Of a stretch of DNA of 64,000 nt, positions 53,130 to 61,927 are shown one piece after another. Position numbers and translations under genes: made by a program. The notes beneath the pieces were generated by a model that saw nothing but the letters and a program-made list of their open reading frames with translations, was not told where the DNA came from and searched no databases. The DNA comes from Ancrocorticia sp. (GTDB taxonomy: Bacteria; Actinomycetota; Actinomycetes; Actinomycetales; Actinomycetaceae), in NCBI GenBank assembly GCA_022648165.1, contig JALCLX010000002.1, forward strand, positions 1 through 64,000. The letters are read 5' to 3'. Positions within the stretch are counted from its first letter, which is position 1, and every line of letters starts with the position of its first letter.

Positions 53130-53945
53130 TTATTGCCCGAGCTGGCCCAGGTTGAGAATCCGCTTTTTGCCAAGCAGTGCTGCCACTTCTCCGATTCCCT
53201 CATGGATGAACTCCGGACGGAAGGCGAAATTGGCGATCTCCTCGCGCTTAGTCGATCCGGATAGCACAAGATGCGTTTCCAAGCCCGATTCCATCCCTGC
53301 CAGGATATCGGTATCCATTCGGTCGCCGACGAGTGCGGTTTCTTCCGAATGGGCATCGATCTTGTTCAGGCCCATCCGGAGCATAACGGGGTTGGGTTTG
53401 CCCACATAGTATGGCTGCTTTCCTGTGGCAGCTGTAATCATCGCCGCCACCGCGCCGGTTGCCGGGATCGGGCCCTCTGCGGACGGCCCTGTGACGTCCG
53501 GATTTGTTGCAATAAAGCGAGCGCCGTCATCGATCAGGCGAATTGCCTGCGTTAACGAATCAATTGAGTACGTCCGCGTCTCTCCTAGCACGACGACGTC
53601 CGGGTGGTCATTCGTCATCACGAAGCCAACTTCGTACATCGCCGTGGTCAACCCGGCCTCTCCCACCACGTACGCACGCCGATTAGGCGACTGCGTTGCG
53701 AGGAAACTTGCGGTTGCGAGCGCTGACGTCCAGATGTTCTCTTCCGGAACTTCTAGGCCAGCGGACTCCAGGCGCGCAGAAAGATCGCGCGCAGTAAAGA
53801 TCGAGTTATTGGTGAGTACCAGGAACGGTATCTCCCGTTCGCGCAACGTGGTGATAAATTCGTTTGCACCAGGAAGCGCTGTCTGTTCGTGTATCAGCAC
53901 ACCGTCCATATCGGTGAGCCAGTTCTTAATTATTTTCTTTGACAC
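53130..53945 (-). CDS. HAD-IIA family phosphatase (NagD/p-nitrophenyl phosphatase-like)
   Basis: 271 residues. The nucleophile motif LTDMDGVLIHE near residue 10, the second motif LVLTNNS and the late VGDRMDTDILAGMESG are all present. These cytoplasmic enzymes dephosphorylate nucleotides or sugar phosphates. Substrate unknown. It converges with murE, 22 bp away. Confidence 0.88.
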   Translation of the reverse strand: MSKKIIKNWLTDMDGVLIHEQTALPGANEFITTLREREIPFLVLTNNSIFTARDLSARLESAGLEVPEENIWTSALATASFLATQSPNRRAYVVGEAGLTTAMYEVGFVMTNDHPDVVVLGETRTYSIDSLTQAIRLIDDGARFIATNPDVTGPSAEGPIPATGAVAAMITAATGKQPYYVGKPNPVMLRMGLNKIDAHSEETALVGDRMDTDILAGMESGLETHLVLSGSTKREEIANFAFRPEFIHEGIGEVAALLGKKRILNLGQLGQ

Positions 53946-54082
53946 AATTTAACCTTACGGGGCTAGCACCATACTTGCCTAGCGTTAACCCACGTACGGC
54001 TGACCACATCTGTGTGTCAGCTAGCTCCCACTGCACGTGCTGGGATTCTGTGGAACGCTTCTCCGCTTATCTGAAATGCGAC

Positions 54083-55114
54083 CTATGCCTGCCCAGATAG
54101 TATCGGCATCGTAACGATTTCGCCAGTTGCTCGCCCCTCTTCGTTGAGCAGATGCCCCAAGTGCTTGCGTGTCAGCAATACAACGGACCGATCCACAACA
54201 AGAGAACCCGGAAGCCTTTTCGCAAGCATCTCTTCAAACGCGTGTACATCCTCAATGCGTGGAAGCCACACGGCCAGAATCAAATTGAAGCGGCTGGCAG
54301 ACAAGACCGCGAGGCGAATCTCGACCATCGCTTGCAACTCGTCCTTGGCATGTTGAATCTGATCGGCTCGAATCTGCAAAAAATACCACGTGTACACCGG
54401 CCATGGCGACCAGAGGCGCGCCAGATCGGTGCGGAAATAGAGCATCCCGGATGTGCGCATTTCAGAAATTGCGTCCGCAACTCGTTGAGCCGTAAACCCA
54501 TAGCGTTGCGCGATAACCGAGGCCGGTGTGCGGCCATCTGCTCCTAGCTCTGCGAACACCGCGCGCATCAGCTCTTTCGGAACGTGGTGGGAGGCACGAG
54601 CTCGAGGAGCATGGGGCCGCGGAATGCTCGGCACCTCGGTTTCACTCAGTTCTTGAAGGCGCCACCGCCGCGCATCAGCGATGATGCCAGTAACAAGGTA
54701 CGTGCGGGTTGCACGAATTCCCATAAGCCCATTGAAGCGATGGAGGAGATACCGCGACATTTCCCCTTCAGAGGTGGCAAAAACTGTCGCGAGAAGATCA
54801 CGCGAACCTGTTGTGCAGTCTAGCGTGACAATTTCGCTATCGCGTTCCAAAGATCGAGCTACCTCTTCCATGGCTCCGGCCTCGCAGTCAATATCCACCA
54901 GAGCCACACTGCCGGGCACAGTCGTTTCAGCTAATCCGGTTACCCAGGCAATTCCCGATTCTTTCATCTTCTGCCAGCGGCGGGACAACCCGGATGCATC
55001 CACACGAACGATTGGCGCAATTGCAGACCACGCGGCACGGGGCTCTTCTTGAAGAGCATGGAGAAGGCGGAGATCCACTCCATCAAGTTTGAATTCATGC
55101 GCCAATTTGCCCAT
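54083..55114 (-). CDS. Lrp/AsnC-family regulator, double-domain form
   Basis: 343 residues, about twice the usual Lrp length. Two winged-helix segments are visible: LDGVDLRLLHALQEEPRAAW at the N-terminus and a second near residues 185-235 (ADGRTPASVIAQRYGFTAQRV), each followed by a ligand-sensing (RAM-like) region. Such fused Lrp proteins respond to amino acids. It is divergent from the M20 peptidase operon across 90 bp, so it probably controls that operon. Confidence 0.86.
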   Translation of the reverse strand: MGKLAHEFKLDGVDLRLLHALQEEPRAAWSAIAPIVRVDASGLSRRWQKMKESGIAWVTGLAETTVPGSVALVDIDCEAGAMEEVARSLERDSEIVTLDCTTGSRDLLATVFATSEGEMSRYLLHRFNGLMGIRATRTYLVTGIIADARRWRLQELSETEVPSIPRPHAPRARASHHVPKELMRAVFAELGADGRTPASVIAQRYGFTAQRVADAISEMRTSGMLYFRTDLARLWSPWPVYTWYFLQIRADQIQHAKDELQAMVEIRLAVLSASRFNLILAVWLPRIEDVHAFEEMLAKRLPGSLVVDRSVVLLTRKHLGHLLNEEGRATGEIVTMPILSGQA

Positions 55115-55204
55115 TTTTATATCTTTCGTGCGATTTTACATATCAGACACATCTATATCTCACACTGATTCGTACATTCAATACTTCTCATGCAAAGGAA
55201 CCTC

Positions 55205-56425
55205 GTGAATACCGATCCGCAACGCCGTAGTGAGCTTCGGCGCATCATTCGCAACACGTTAGCGAACAACTGGCCTTCGCTCGTCGCGTTATCTCACGCG
55301 ATACACGACGATCCAGAGCTCGCCTATCACGAATACCACGCCGCTGAACAGCTCACGCGGATCTTGAGTTCTGCAGGATTCCACACGGACATGGGGGTGT
55401 ATGGGCTCCCCACAGCGTGTGAAGCAGTATTCGGAAACGGCGAACTCACCGCCACACTATGCGCCGAATACGATGCACTTCCAGGCATTGGCCATGCATG
55501 CGGCCACAACATCATTGCAACAGCGGCAGCTGGCGCCGCCCTAGCACTAGCTCCCGTCGCTGAAGCAGCTGACTTACGGATAAAGGTGCTCGGAACGCCA
55601 GCAGAAGAACACGGAGGCGGAAAAGCCGATCTGCTACGCGCCGGCGCATGGGAGGATTCATCATTCTCGCTGATGGTTCATCCGATGGGTGCCCCCGACG
55701 TCAGTGCAGATGCGGTGAAATATACGGCAGTCAAGCGTTATAGCGTCACGTATTATGGTGTTGCCTCCCACGCCGCTGCTGCCCCCGAACTGGCAACCAA
55801 CGCCTCCGCAGCAGCGACAATCGCACTGACCGCTATGGCGCTACTGCGCCAACAATTGCCCAAGACATCCAACATCAACGCGATCGTCGTCGATGGAGGC
55901 GATGTTACCAACATTATCCCCGGCAAGAATGAACTGGGACTCGAAATCCGTGCGCAGGATCTTGACGAACTCGCGGATGTCACCCGCCGTACTCTGGCGT
56001 GCTTTGAGGCCGGCGCGATAGCGACCGGTTGCACGTGGGAACATCACTTGGCCGAAAACCCCTATGCGCCCGTGGCTAATGACCCTCTACTCGTCACTAT
56101 GTGGGACAAAAATCTCACCGACACAGGCCGGCAGATCTCCGGCGGCATCGAATCCAGCGGTGGCTCCACCGACATGGGCAACGTTACTCAGGTACTTCCG
56201 GCACTTCACGGAGTTATCGCAATTGAAGGCTGTTCGGCTTCGCCGCATCAGGAGGCATTCCGCGAAGCCGCCGCGTCAAAAGAGGGCGAGAGAACAGCTT
56301 TTGATGCCGCATTAGCGCTCGCCTGGACCGCACTTGATGCTGCGCTAGATCCGGCTGTCCGGTCTGAACTACTACTCCGGCAGGCGCAACGACCTGCCGG
56401 TGCCACAACTCTCGAAACTATCTAG
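55205..56425 (+). CDS. M20-family amidohydrolase/aminoacylase
   Basis: 406 residues. M20 metallohydrolase with the metal-binding YDALPGIGHACGHN, the catalytic Glu in GTPAEEHGGGKADLLRAG, and SSGGSTDMGNVTQVLP later. Family members hydrolyse N-acyl amino acids or dipeptides such as aminobenzoyl-glutamate. The GTG at 55205 has AAAGGAA just upstream; the in-frame ATG at 55190 has none, so I prefer GTG. First gene of the operon leading to DUF3100 and SdaA. Confidence 0.87.
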   Translation: MNTDPQRRSELRRIIRNTLANNWPSLVALSHAIHDDPELAYHEYHAAEQLTRILSSAGFHTDMGVYGLPTACEAVFGNGELTATLCAEYDALPGIGHACGHNIIATAAAGAALALAPVAEAADLRIKVLGTPAEEHGGGKADLLRAGAWEDSSFSLMVHPMGAPDVSADAVKYTAVKRYSVTYYGVASHAAAAPELATNASAAATIALTAMALLRQQLPKTSNINAIVVDGGDVTNIIPGKNELGLEIRAQDLDELADVTRRTLACFEAGAIATGCTWEHHLAENPYAPVANDPLLVTMWDKNLTDTGRQISGGIESSGGSTDMGNVTQVLPALHGVIAIEGCSASPHQEAFREAAASKEGERTAFDAALALAWTALDAALDPAVRSELLLRQAQRPAGATTLETI

Positions 56426-56457
56426 CCAGCGTGTGCACGTGTCTGAAGGAGAAAATT

Positions 56458-57801
56458 ATGGCAAAACAACGCGAAGTTTCCTCGCCAAGCCACTCGGCAG
56501 AAAACGTCATACTCATGACCTTTCGCTCACGGCGATTCTGGATCGTCGAAGGATTTACAGTTCTTATCGCGTGTGCCGCTGAGCTATTAGGGACTGTCAC
56601 AATTCCAGCCGGCGTCGCATCTATCACCATCCTGCCCATGGTGTGGGGGCTGATAGCGGGAGGAATTGTCTCCTCACAACATTGGTACCCATTTGCCATT
56701 GATCTACAACAGGCGAGCAGCGTCATCATGAGAGCTGCCGTACTTCTCCTCGTCGCGCGCCTCTCGTTTTCAATCGGCCCTAACATCAGCTTGCTCGTCA
56801 CCGCTGGCCCGGCACTTCTATTACAAAAGCTTGGCCACCTATTTGGCACCATAGTTTTTGCGCTTCCCCTTGCCGTGTTGCTGAAAATGGGGCCCGCTAC
56901 GATCGGAGCAACTTTCTCAATCGATAGGGAGAGCTCGTTCGCCATGGTTTCGGAACGATATGGCACTGATTCTCCCGAATACCGAGGTGTACTTGCCATG
57001 TACGCTTTCGGAACGTTATTTGGCGCCATAACGGTGGGAATCATCGCCTCGGTCACGGCATCACTTGGAGCATTCGATCCGTTGGCACTCGCAATGGGAG
57101 CTGGCGTGGGCTCAGGCTCCATGATGGCGGCCGCCATCGGAGCTACAGCTGCCGCACATCCCGAATTGACCGACGAACTCACAGCGCTCGCCGCTACTTC
57201 TAACCTGATCACATCGGTACTCGGCGTCTACGTTGGCATGTATATTGCGATGCCTCTTGCGCACAAACTCTATTACGCCTTGAGCCGAAGAATTCCTCAA
57301 CCCACCGAACGCCCGAATCTCAGCGATGTGCTGCAAGAACTGGATGCTCGGCCGCGCAATCGCGTTTCAATTCCCACTGTGCAGATCATGCTCCTCCTCG
57401 TCGTCATCGGAACAATTGTTTCAACAGTCAACGCGCGCGCATTTTCACTGGACATTGTATGGACCTACGTAGCGCTTACTGCACTCGCTGCAATCGGAAT
57501 GCGGGTTTCGCGTATCACGCATGAAAAGGTTGGCGCCATGGTGGTCACCATGACTCTTGGTGCGATCCTCACAAGTCCCATATCGCCGATTGCCAATTTT
57601 TTGACGACGACGTCGGAATCCGTCACGTTCTTATCAGTATGCACGGTAGTGCTGACGATTGCGGGGCTGTCGCTCGGCAAAGATCTCCCTGCGCTTCGCA
57701 CTATCGGCTGGAAAATCATCCCTGTTGGTTTGGTCGCGATAACTGCCTCGTATATTCTCTCCGTTATCGTGGCAGAATTTGCACTCGGGTTCTGGTCATA
57801 A
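56458..57801 (+). CDS. DUF3100 multispanning membrane protein
   Basis: 447 residues with ~11-12 hydrophobic segments. GVGSGSMMAAAIGATAAAHPE and the Gly/Ser-rich centre fit DUF3100, a membrane family often next to M20 peptidases and suspected to be a transporter. ATG 56458 follows GAAGGAGAAAA. It lies between a peptidase and serine dehydratase, so import of an amino-acid derivative or peptide is a reasonable inference, not shown. Confidence 0.8.
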   Translation: MAKQREVSSPSHSAENVILMTFRSRRFWIVEGFTVLIACAAELLGTVTIPAGVASITILPMVWGLIAGGIVSSQHWYPFAIDLQQASSVIMRAAVLLLVARLSFSIGPNISLLVTAGPALLLQKLGHLFGTIVFALPLAVLLKMGPATIGATFSIDRESSFAMVSERYGTDSPEYRGVLAMYAFGTLFGAITVGIIASVTASLGAFDPLALAMGAGVGSGSMMAAAIGATAAAHPELTDELTALAATSNLITSVLGVYVGMYIAMPLAHKLYYALSRRIPQPTERPNLSDVLQELDARPRNRVSIPTVQIMLLLVVIGTIVSTVNARAFSLDIVWTYVALTALAAIGMRVSRITHEKVGAMVVTMTLGAILTSPISPIANFLTTTSESVTFLSVCTVVLTIAGLSLGKDLPALRTIGWKIIPVGLVAITASYILSVIVAEFALGFWS

Positions 57802-57824
57802 GCAGATCACATGAAGAGAGACTT

Positions 57825-59207
57825 ATGGTAACTTCCGGCGTGTACACATCCGCACTTGAAATGTTTTCCATTGGCATTGGCCCATCGAGCTCCCACACTG
57901 TGGGGCCGATGCGGGCAGCCGCTGACTTCGTGCACTATCTCGCTACGCGCAACAGTTCTGAAACCGCTACGCATTACACGATCATTCTTCACGGTTCACT
58001 TGCAGCTACAGGAATCGGACATGGAACACCCGATGCCGTCATCGCAGGCTTGCGCGGAATGAATCCTGAGACGTGCGATCCCAAGGAGGTGTGGGGGCAA
58101 TGGGCTCAGCTTGAGTCTGGAGCACACATTCGAATAGATGATGCGCATGTGAGTAGGGACGACATTGTCTTCGAAGCCCACGTCCAGTCTTTCGGGCATC
58201 CAAACGCGATAACCTTGATAGCTGATGCTCACGGAGTGGAGATTGCCCGAGCCACATATCTCTCAGTGGGCGGTGGCTTCATTCAGCGTGCAGGAGATGA
58301 CGATACAGCAGACCGGCGTGGCAAGGGCACGCCTGGGATTGTCTCGACGTATCGCACCGCATCGCAGCTTGTCGCCGCATGTAAGGACGATCCCACGTCA
58401 GACACCTTCAATCGGAGCATTGCCGACATCGCTATGGCAGACGAGGTCGCGATACGCGGCGCGGCCGCCACCTGCGCTGGCCTGGACCATATCTGGGCAA
58501 CAATGGATGAATGCATAGAGGCTGGCCTGCACCAGGAAGGATATTTGCCCGGCCACTTGCGCGTTCCACGCCGCGCAGCGAACTCTCAGCGCAAACTTCT
58601 GGCGCGCACTACACCTGTACCGGCCGACGAATGGCTCGCCGTGTGGGCGATGGCCGTGAACGAAGAAAATGCGTCAGGAGGCCGCATCGTCACTGCTCCT
58701 ACAAACGGCGCGGCTGGGGTACTTCCTGCCATATTGCGGTACTTGGTTCAATTCGAAGGTATCAGCACGCAGCAGATTCACACGTTCCTGCTCACTGCCG
58801 CCGCTGTAGGATCCATCATCAAGGCGAATGCGTCGATCTCTGGCGCAGAAGCAGGCTGCCAAGGTGAGATCGGCAGCGCCTGCGCAATGGCGGCTGCGGG
58901 GATCACTGCAGTTCATGGCGGAAACCCCAGCCACGTAGAAAACGCCGCCGAAATCGCGATGGAGCACCATCTGGGCTTGACCTGTGACCCTGTGAATGGC
59001 CTTGTACAAATACCGTGTATTGAACGTAACGCTGTCGCCGCAGCTACCGCTCTGACGGCAAGTAGAATCGCATTGCTCGGAACAGGAAAACATGTGGTGT
59101 CGCTGGATACAGTGATCGAAACGATGCGTCAGACCGGCAGGGACATGTCCACCCGCTATAAAGAAACGTCTCTCGCGGGCCTAGCGGTTAACGTGGTTGA
59201 ATGCTGA
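57825..59207 (+). CDS. sdaA: L-serine ammonia-lyase, iron-sulfur type
   Basis: 460 residues. Deaminates serine to pyruvate and ammonia. Single-chain type: the beta part opens [19 protein letters not shown]; the alpha part carries the [4Fe-4S] Cys ligands in [16 protein letters not shown] and [16 protein letters not shown]. Starts 23 bp after DUF3100 with an AGAGAG site. Its last 20 bp overlap the opposing DJ-1/PfpI gene. Confidence 0.94.
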   Translation: MVTSGVYTSALEMFSIGIGPSSSHTVGPMRAAADFVHYLATRNSSETATHYTIILHGSLAATGIGHGTPDAVIAGLRGMNPETCDPKEVWGQWAQLESGAHIRIDDAHVSRDDIVFEAHVQSFGHPNAITLIADAHGVEIARATYLSVGGGFIQRAGDDDTADRRGKGTPGIVSTYRTASQLVAACKDDPTSDTFNRSIADIAMADEVAIRGAAATCAGLDHIWATMDECIEAGLHQEGYLPGHLRVPRRAANSQRKLLARTTPVPADEWLAVWAMAVNEENASGGRIVTAPTNGAAGVLPAILRYLVQFEGISTQQIHTFLLTAAAVGSIIKANASISGAEAGCQGEIGSACAMAAAGITAVHGGNPSHVENAAEIAMEHHLGLTCDPVNGLVQIPCIERNAVAAATALTASRIALLGTGKHVVSLDTVIETMRQTGRDMSTRYKETSLAGLAVNVVEC

Positions 59208-59733
59208 GCAACGCCGCAACTAACGCGGTATTGAATGCCGGCAAGTCGCGCGGGCTTCGGCTGGAAATCAAATTGCCGTCCTTGACGACTTCCTGATCAA
59301 CCCAGTGAGCGCCAGCGTTTTTAAGATCCGTGGAAATGCGAGTAGTGGACGTGATCTCACGCCCCTTAACCGCACCCGCCTCGATAAGGATCCAGGGACC
59401 ATGGCAAATGGAAGCTACTGGCTTGTCTGCAGCCATAAAAGCCTGGACAAAAGCGATCGCATCGGGATTCGTACGAATTTTGTCTGCGTTCAACGTGCCG
59501 CCTGGCAGAACAAGCGCCACATAATCGTCCGCCTGCGCGTCTTTCACTTCCACATCTACCGGGAAAACAAGGCCACGATCCCAATCATGGATAAGCGCAG
59601 TGACGTCGTCGGGGCTGTCTGAAACCAAAACTGGGGTGAATCCCGCCTGTTTTACGGCCGCCCACGGATCCGTCAACTCCGCTTGCTCCACACCACGCTT
59701 TGCCAGAAAAGCGACTCTTTTCGATTCGGCCAT
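59188..59733 (-). CDS. DJ-1/PfpI-family protein
   Basis: 181 residues. The nucleophile elbow ASICHGPWILIEAG contains the conserved Cys. Family members include stress proteins with protease, deglycase or unknown activity; deglycase claims remain disputed. It starts 13 bp after the YhgE/Pip gene and probably shares its transcript. The 3' end overlaps sdaA by 20 bp. Confidence 0.88.
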   Translation of the reverse strand: MAESKRVAFLAKRGVEQAELTDPWAAVKQAGFTPVLVSDSPDDVTALIHDWDRGLVFPVDVEVKDAQADDYVALVLPGGTLNADKIRTNPDAIAFVQAFMAADKPVASICHGPWILIEAGAVKGREITSTTRISTDLKNAGAHWVDQEVVKDGNLISSRSPRDLPAFNTALVAALLSIQPR

Positions 59734-59746
59734 TGCAAACCCTCTC

Positions 59747-61927
59747 TCACATGATCCGCGTAGATTCCAACGCTTCCGAAATACCCCGATTGAAGTTGAT
59801 CAGCGGCTTGCGCAGCCACAGCCCAAGGATCAACGCCGGTATCAGGAACAATAGCAGCATCCCCAGAGCCTGCCAATAATCCGCGTTGTAAATTCCAGCA
59901 ATCGCCGCCCGGTACGCTTCAACAGCGTACGTTGCCGGTAAGAACTTACTGATGTGCTGGAACCACGTCGGCAACAGCTGCAACGGGTATGCTGCGCCAG
60001 CGCCAGAAATCTGGATAACCAAAAACAGAACGCCCAACGCTTTTCCTGCATTGCCGAATGCTACAACTGCGGTGTAGATCAGGAATGTGAACACTAATGA
60101 CGTGACCCAACCGGCCACCACGTAGAGGAACGGATGCACGGATTGGACTCCCACAAACACGAGGTTTCCAAGTCCAAGCACCGTGCTCTGGGCCAGCCCC
60201 ACCAGCCCGAACAAGCCGTATCTCCCGAAGTACTTCTGATTGTTCGTCAGCTCTTTCTGCCCTGGAACTGCACCGCGTGGCACAGCCACAGTAATCGTGA
60301 CGGACATCAGTAACGCGCCAACCCAAAGGGCGAGCACCGTGTACAGCGGTGCCATGGCACTCCCAAACGTATCTACCGGGAAAACAGCGTGACGTTCCAG
60401 GCCCACAGGTGAGGCAAGAGAGGACGCCAATGTTTCCGGATCTGCGCCGATAACGTCCTGGAGTGCGCTGAAGTCCCCAGCTGAACTCGCCTTCTTCAGC
60501 GCCGCTTCCAGTTTGTCGAATGTGTCTGCTGCGTCCGTCAGTTCACTCGCAAGTTTCGTCACCGCAGTTCCAGCTTTTGTGAGCTTGGCAGAGATTGAAT
60601 CCGCTGCACCCACCATTGCCGTTGCTGAAGAATCCAGATCGCTTCCCACAACTCCAACTGCGCTGACCGCCGTGTTCAGGGTAGACGCGAGCTGGTCCAA
60701 GTTCGCCTTAACCGAATCGACGTATTTCGATTGGACATTGTCAATGCTGGCATGCGCCTCCGCCACCGCTTTTTGCAGAGCGGTGCGCGCCTCCTCCGCG
60801 CCGGTATTGCCCGATCGAATCGCCTGAGCCGCATCATCTAGGCGTTCCTTGACCGTTTCTTGACGGCTTATAGCGTTGTCAAGTGCCGTGTAGACAAGGT
60901 CCAGCGAAACATCGTCCGGCAATGTGGGCTCAACGTCTGTTTGGAGCGTGCTCTCCAGATCCTTGTACGCATCAATTTGGCTCTGCACCATATCGCCAAG
61001 CGCATCGATAGCTTTCGCTTGCTTCTCTGTCTGTCCAGTGGCCGCCTCGAAGGCAGCGTCAGCTTTGGTTCCTACGGCAGCGATTCCTTGTGCACTCTTC
61101 GAAATTGCATCTGATAGCTCATCAGATATATCGCTGATAGATGTTTTGAGCGAACTTGCCGCACTCACCGCTTGCCCAATGGCAGCAGATGGTTCTTTCA
61201 TCGCTACGGAGGTGCCAGATATGAGGTCGCCGGCGCTGGTGACAAGCGCCTTATTGGATTCCATAAGAGAGGAGAATACCGTGGCCGTGCTCGCTGCCGC
61301 GCGTAGCTGCGTGGCTGCCTGGGCCACGTGAGATTCGAACTGGGCAAACATCACCTGTGTGTCGCCCGAGTCCAAGTAATCAGAGACGTCGGAAAGTATG
61401 CCCACGGCGATCTCACTGAGTGTTTCCGTAAAGACCTTGTTGATCTCTGTGGAGACCATGTCCGCACCTTGGCCGGTGATCTTCGGAGCGAGGGCGTTCT
61501 TCTTCTCATTGATGTAGTAGTTGATCGCCGTGCGCTCCCCACCATCGGCGTAGAACGTGAGCATGTCTTTACTGAAATCTTTGGGCATTACGATCGCTGC
61601 GTAGTATTTTGCTGACTTGGTGCCGTCGATGGCCTTATCTTCGTCGGTCACAACCCAGTTGAAATCGTTGTTCGCCCGCAGCGCTGACACCACTTGATCG
61701 CCGATGTTGATCGTCACTGGGAAGAGGTCACTCTTGTAACCTTCGTCGGCGTTTGCCACCGCCACCGTAATGTTCTTCGTGTCGCCAAATGGATTCCAGC
61801 TTGCGATGACGTTAAACCAGGTAAACAACGAAGGCAGGATGGTGAGCCCCACTAACACCACGATCGCCATGGTGTTGCGGGTTGCGTGCGCAATATCCCG
61901 CCGCATTAACCGAAGCACGCCCATCAT
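59747..61927 (-). CDS. YhgE/Pip-family membrane protein
   Basis: 726 residues. One N-terminal membrane span (MRRDIAHATRNTMAIVVLVGL) is followed by a long extracytoplasmic region (~40-520) with coiled-coil-like Ala/Ser/Asp heptads and then about five C-terminal spans of the ABC-2 type (ELTNNQKYFGRYGLFGLVGLAQ). Relatives include phage-infection protein Pip and the ESX-like YueB group. Function here unknown. ATGA-coupled to the upstream paralogue and followed by a DJ-1/PfpI gene. Confidence 0.88.
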   Translation of the reverse strand: MMGVLRLMRRDIAHATRNTMAIVVLVGLTILPSLFTWFNVIASWNPFGDTKNITVAVANADEGYKSDLFPVTINIGDQVVSALRANNDFNWVVTDEDKAIDGTKSAKYYAAIVMPKDFSKDMLTFYADGGERTAINYYINEKKNALAPKITGQGADMVSTEINKVFTETLSEIAVGILSDVSDYLDSGDTQVMFAQFESHVAQAATQLRAAASTATVFSSLMESNKALVTSAGDLISGTSVAMKEPSAAIGQAVSAASSLKTSISDISDELSDAISKSAQGIAAVGTKADAAFEAATGQTEKQAKAIDALGDMVQSQIDAYKDLESTLQTDVEPTLPDDVSLDLVYTALDNAISRQETVKERLDDAAQAIRSGNTGAEEARTALQKAVAEAHASIDNVQSKYVDSVKANLDQLASTLNTAVSAVGVVGSDLDSSATAMVGAADSISAKLTKAGTAVTKLASELTDAADTFDKLEAALKKASSAGDFSALQDVIGADPETLASSLASPVGLERHAVFPVDTFGSAMAPLYTVLALWVGALLMSVTITVAVPRGAVPGQKELTNNQKYFGRYGLFGLVGLAQSTVLGLGNLVFVGVQSVHPFLYVVAGWVTSLVFTFLIYTAVVAFGNAGKALGVLFLVIQISGAGAAYPLQLLPTWFQHISKFLPATYAVEAYRAAIAGIYNADYWQALGMLLLFLIPALILGLWLRKPLINFNRGISEALESTRIM

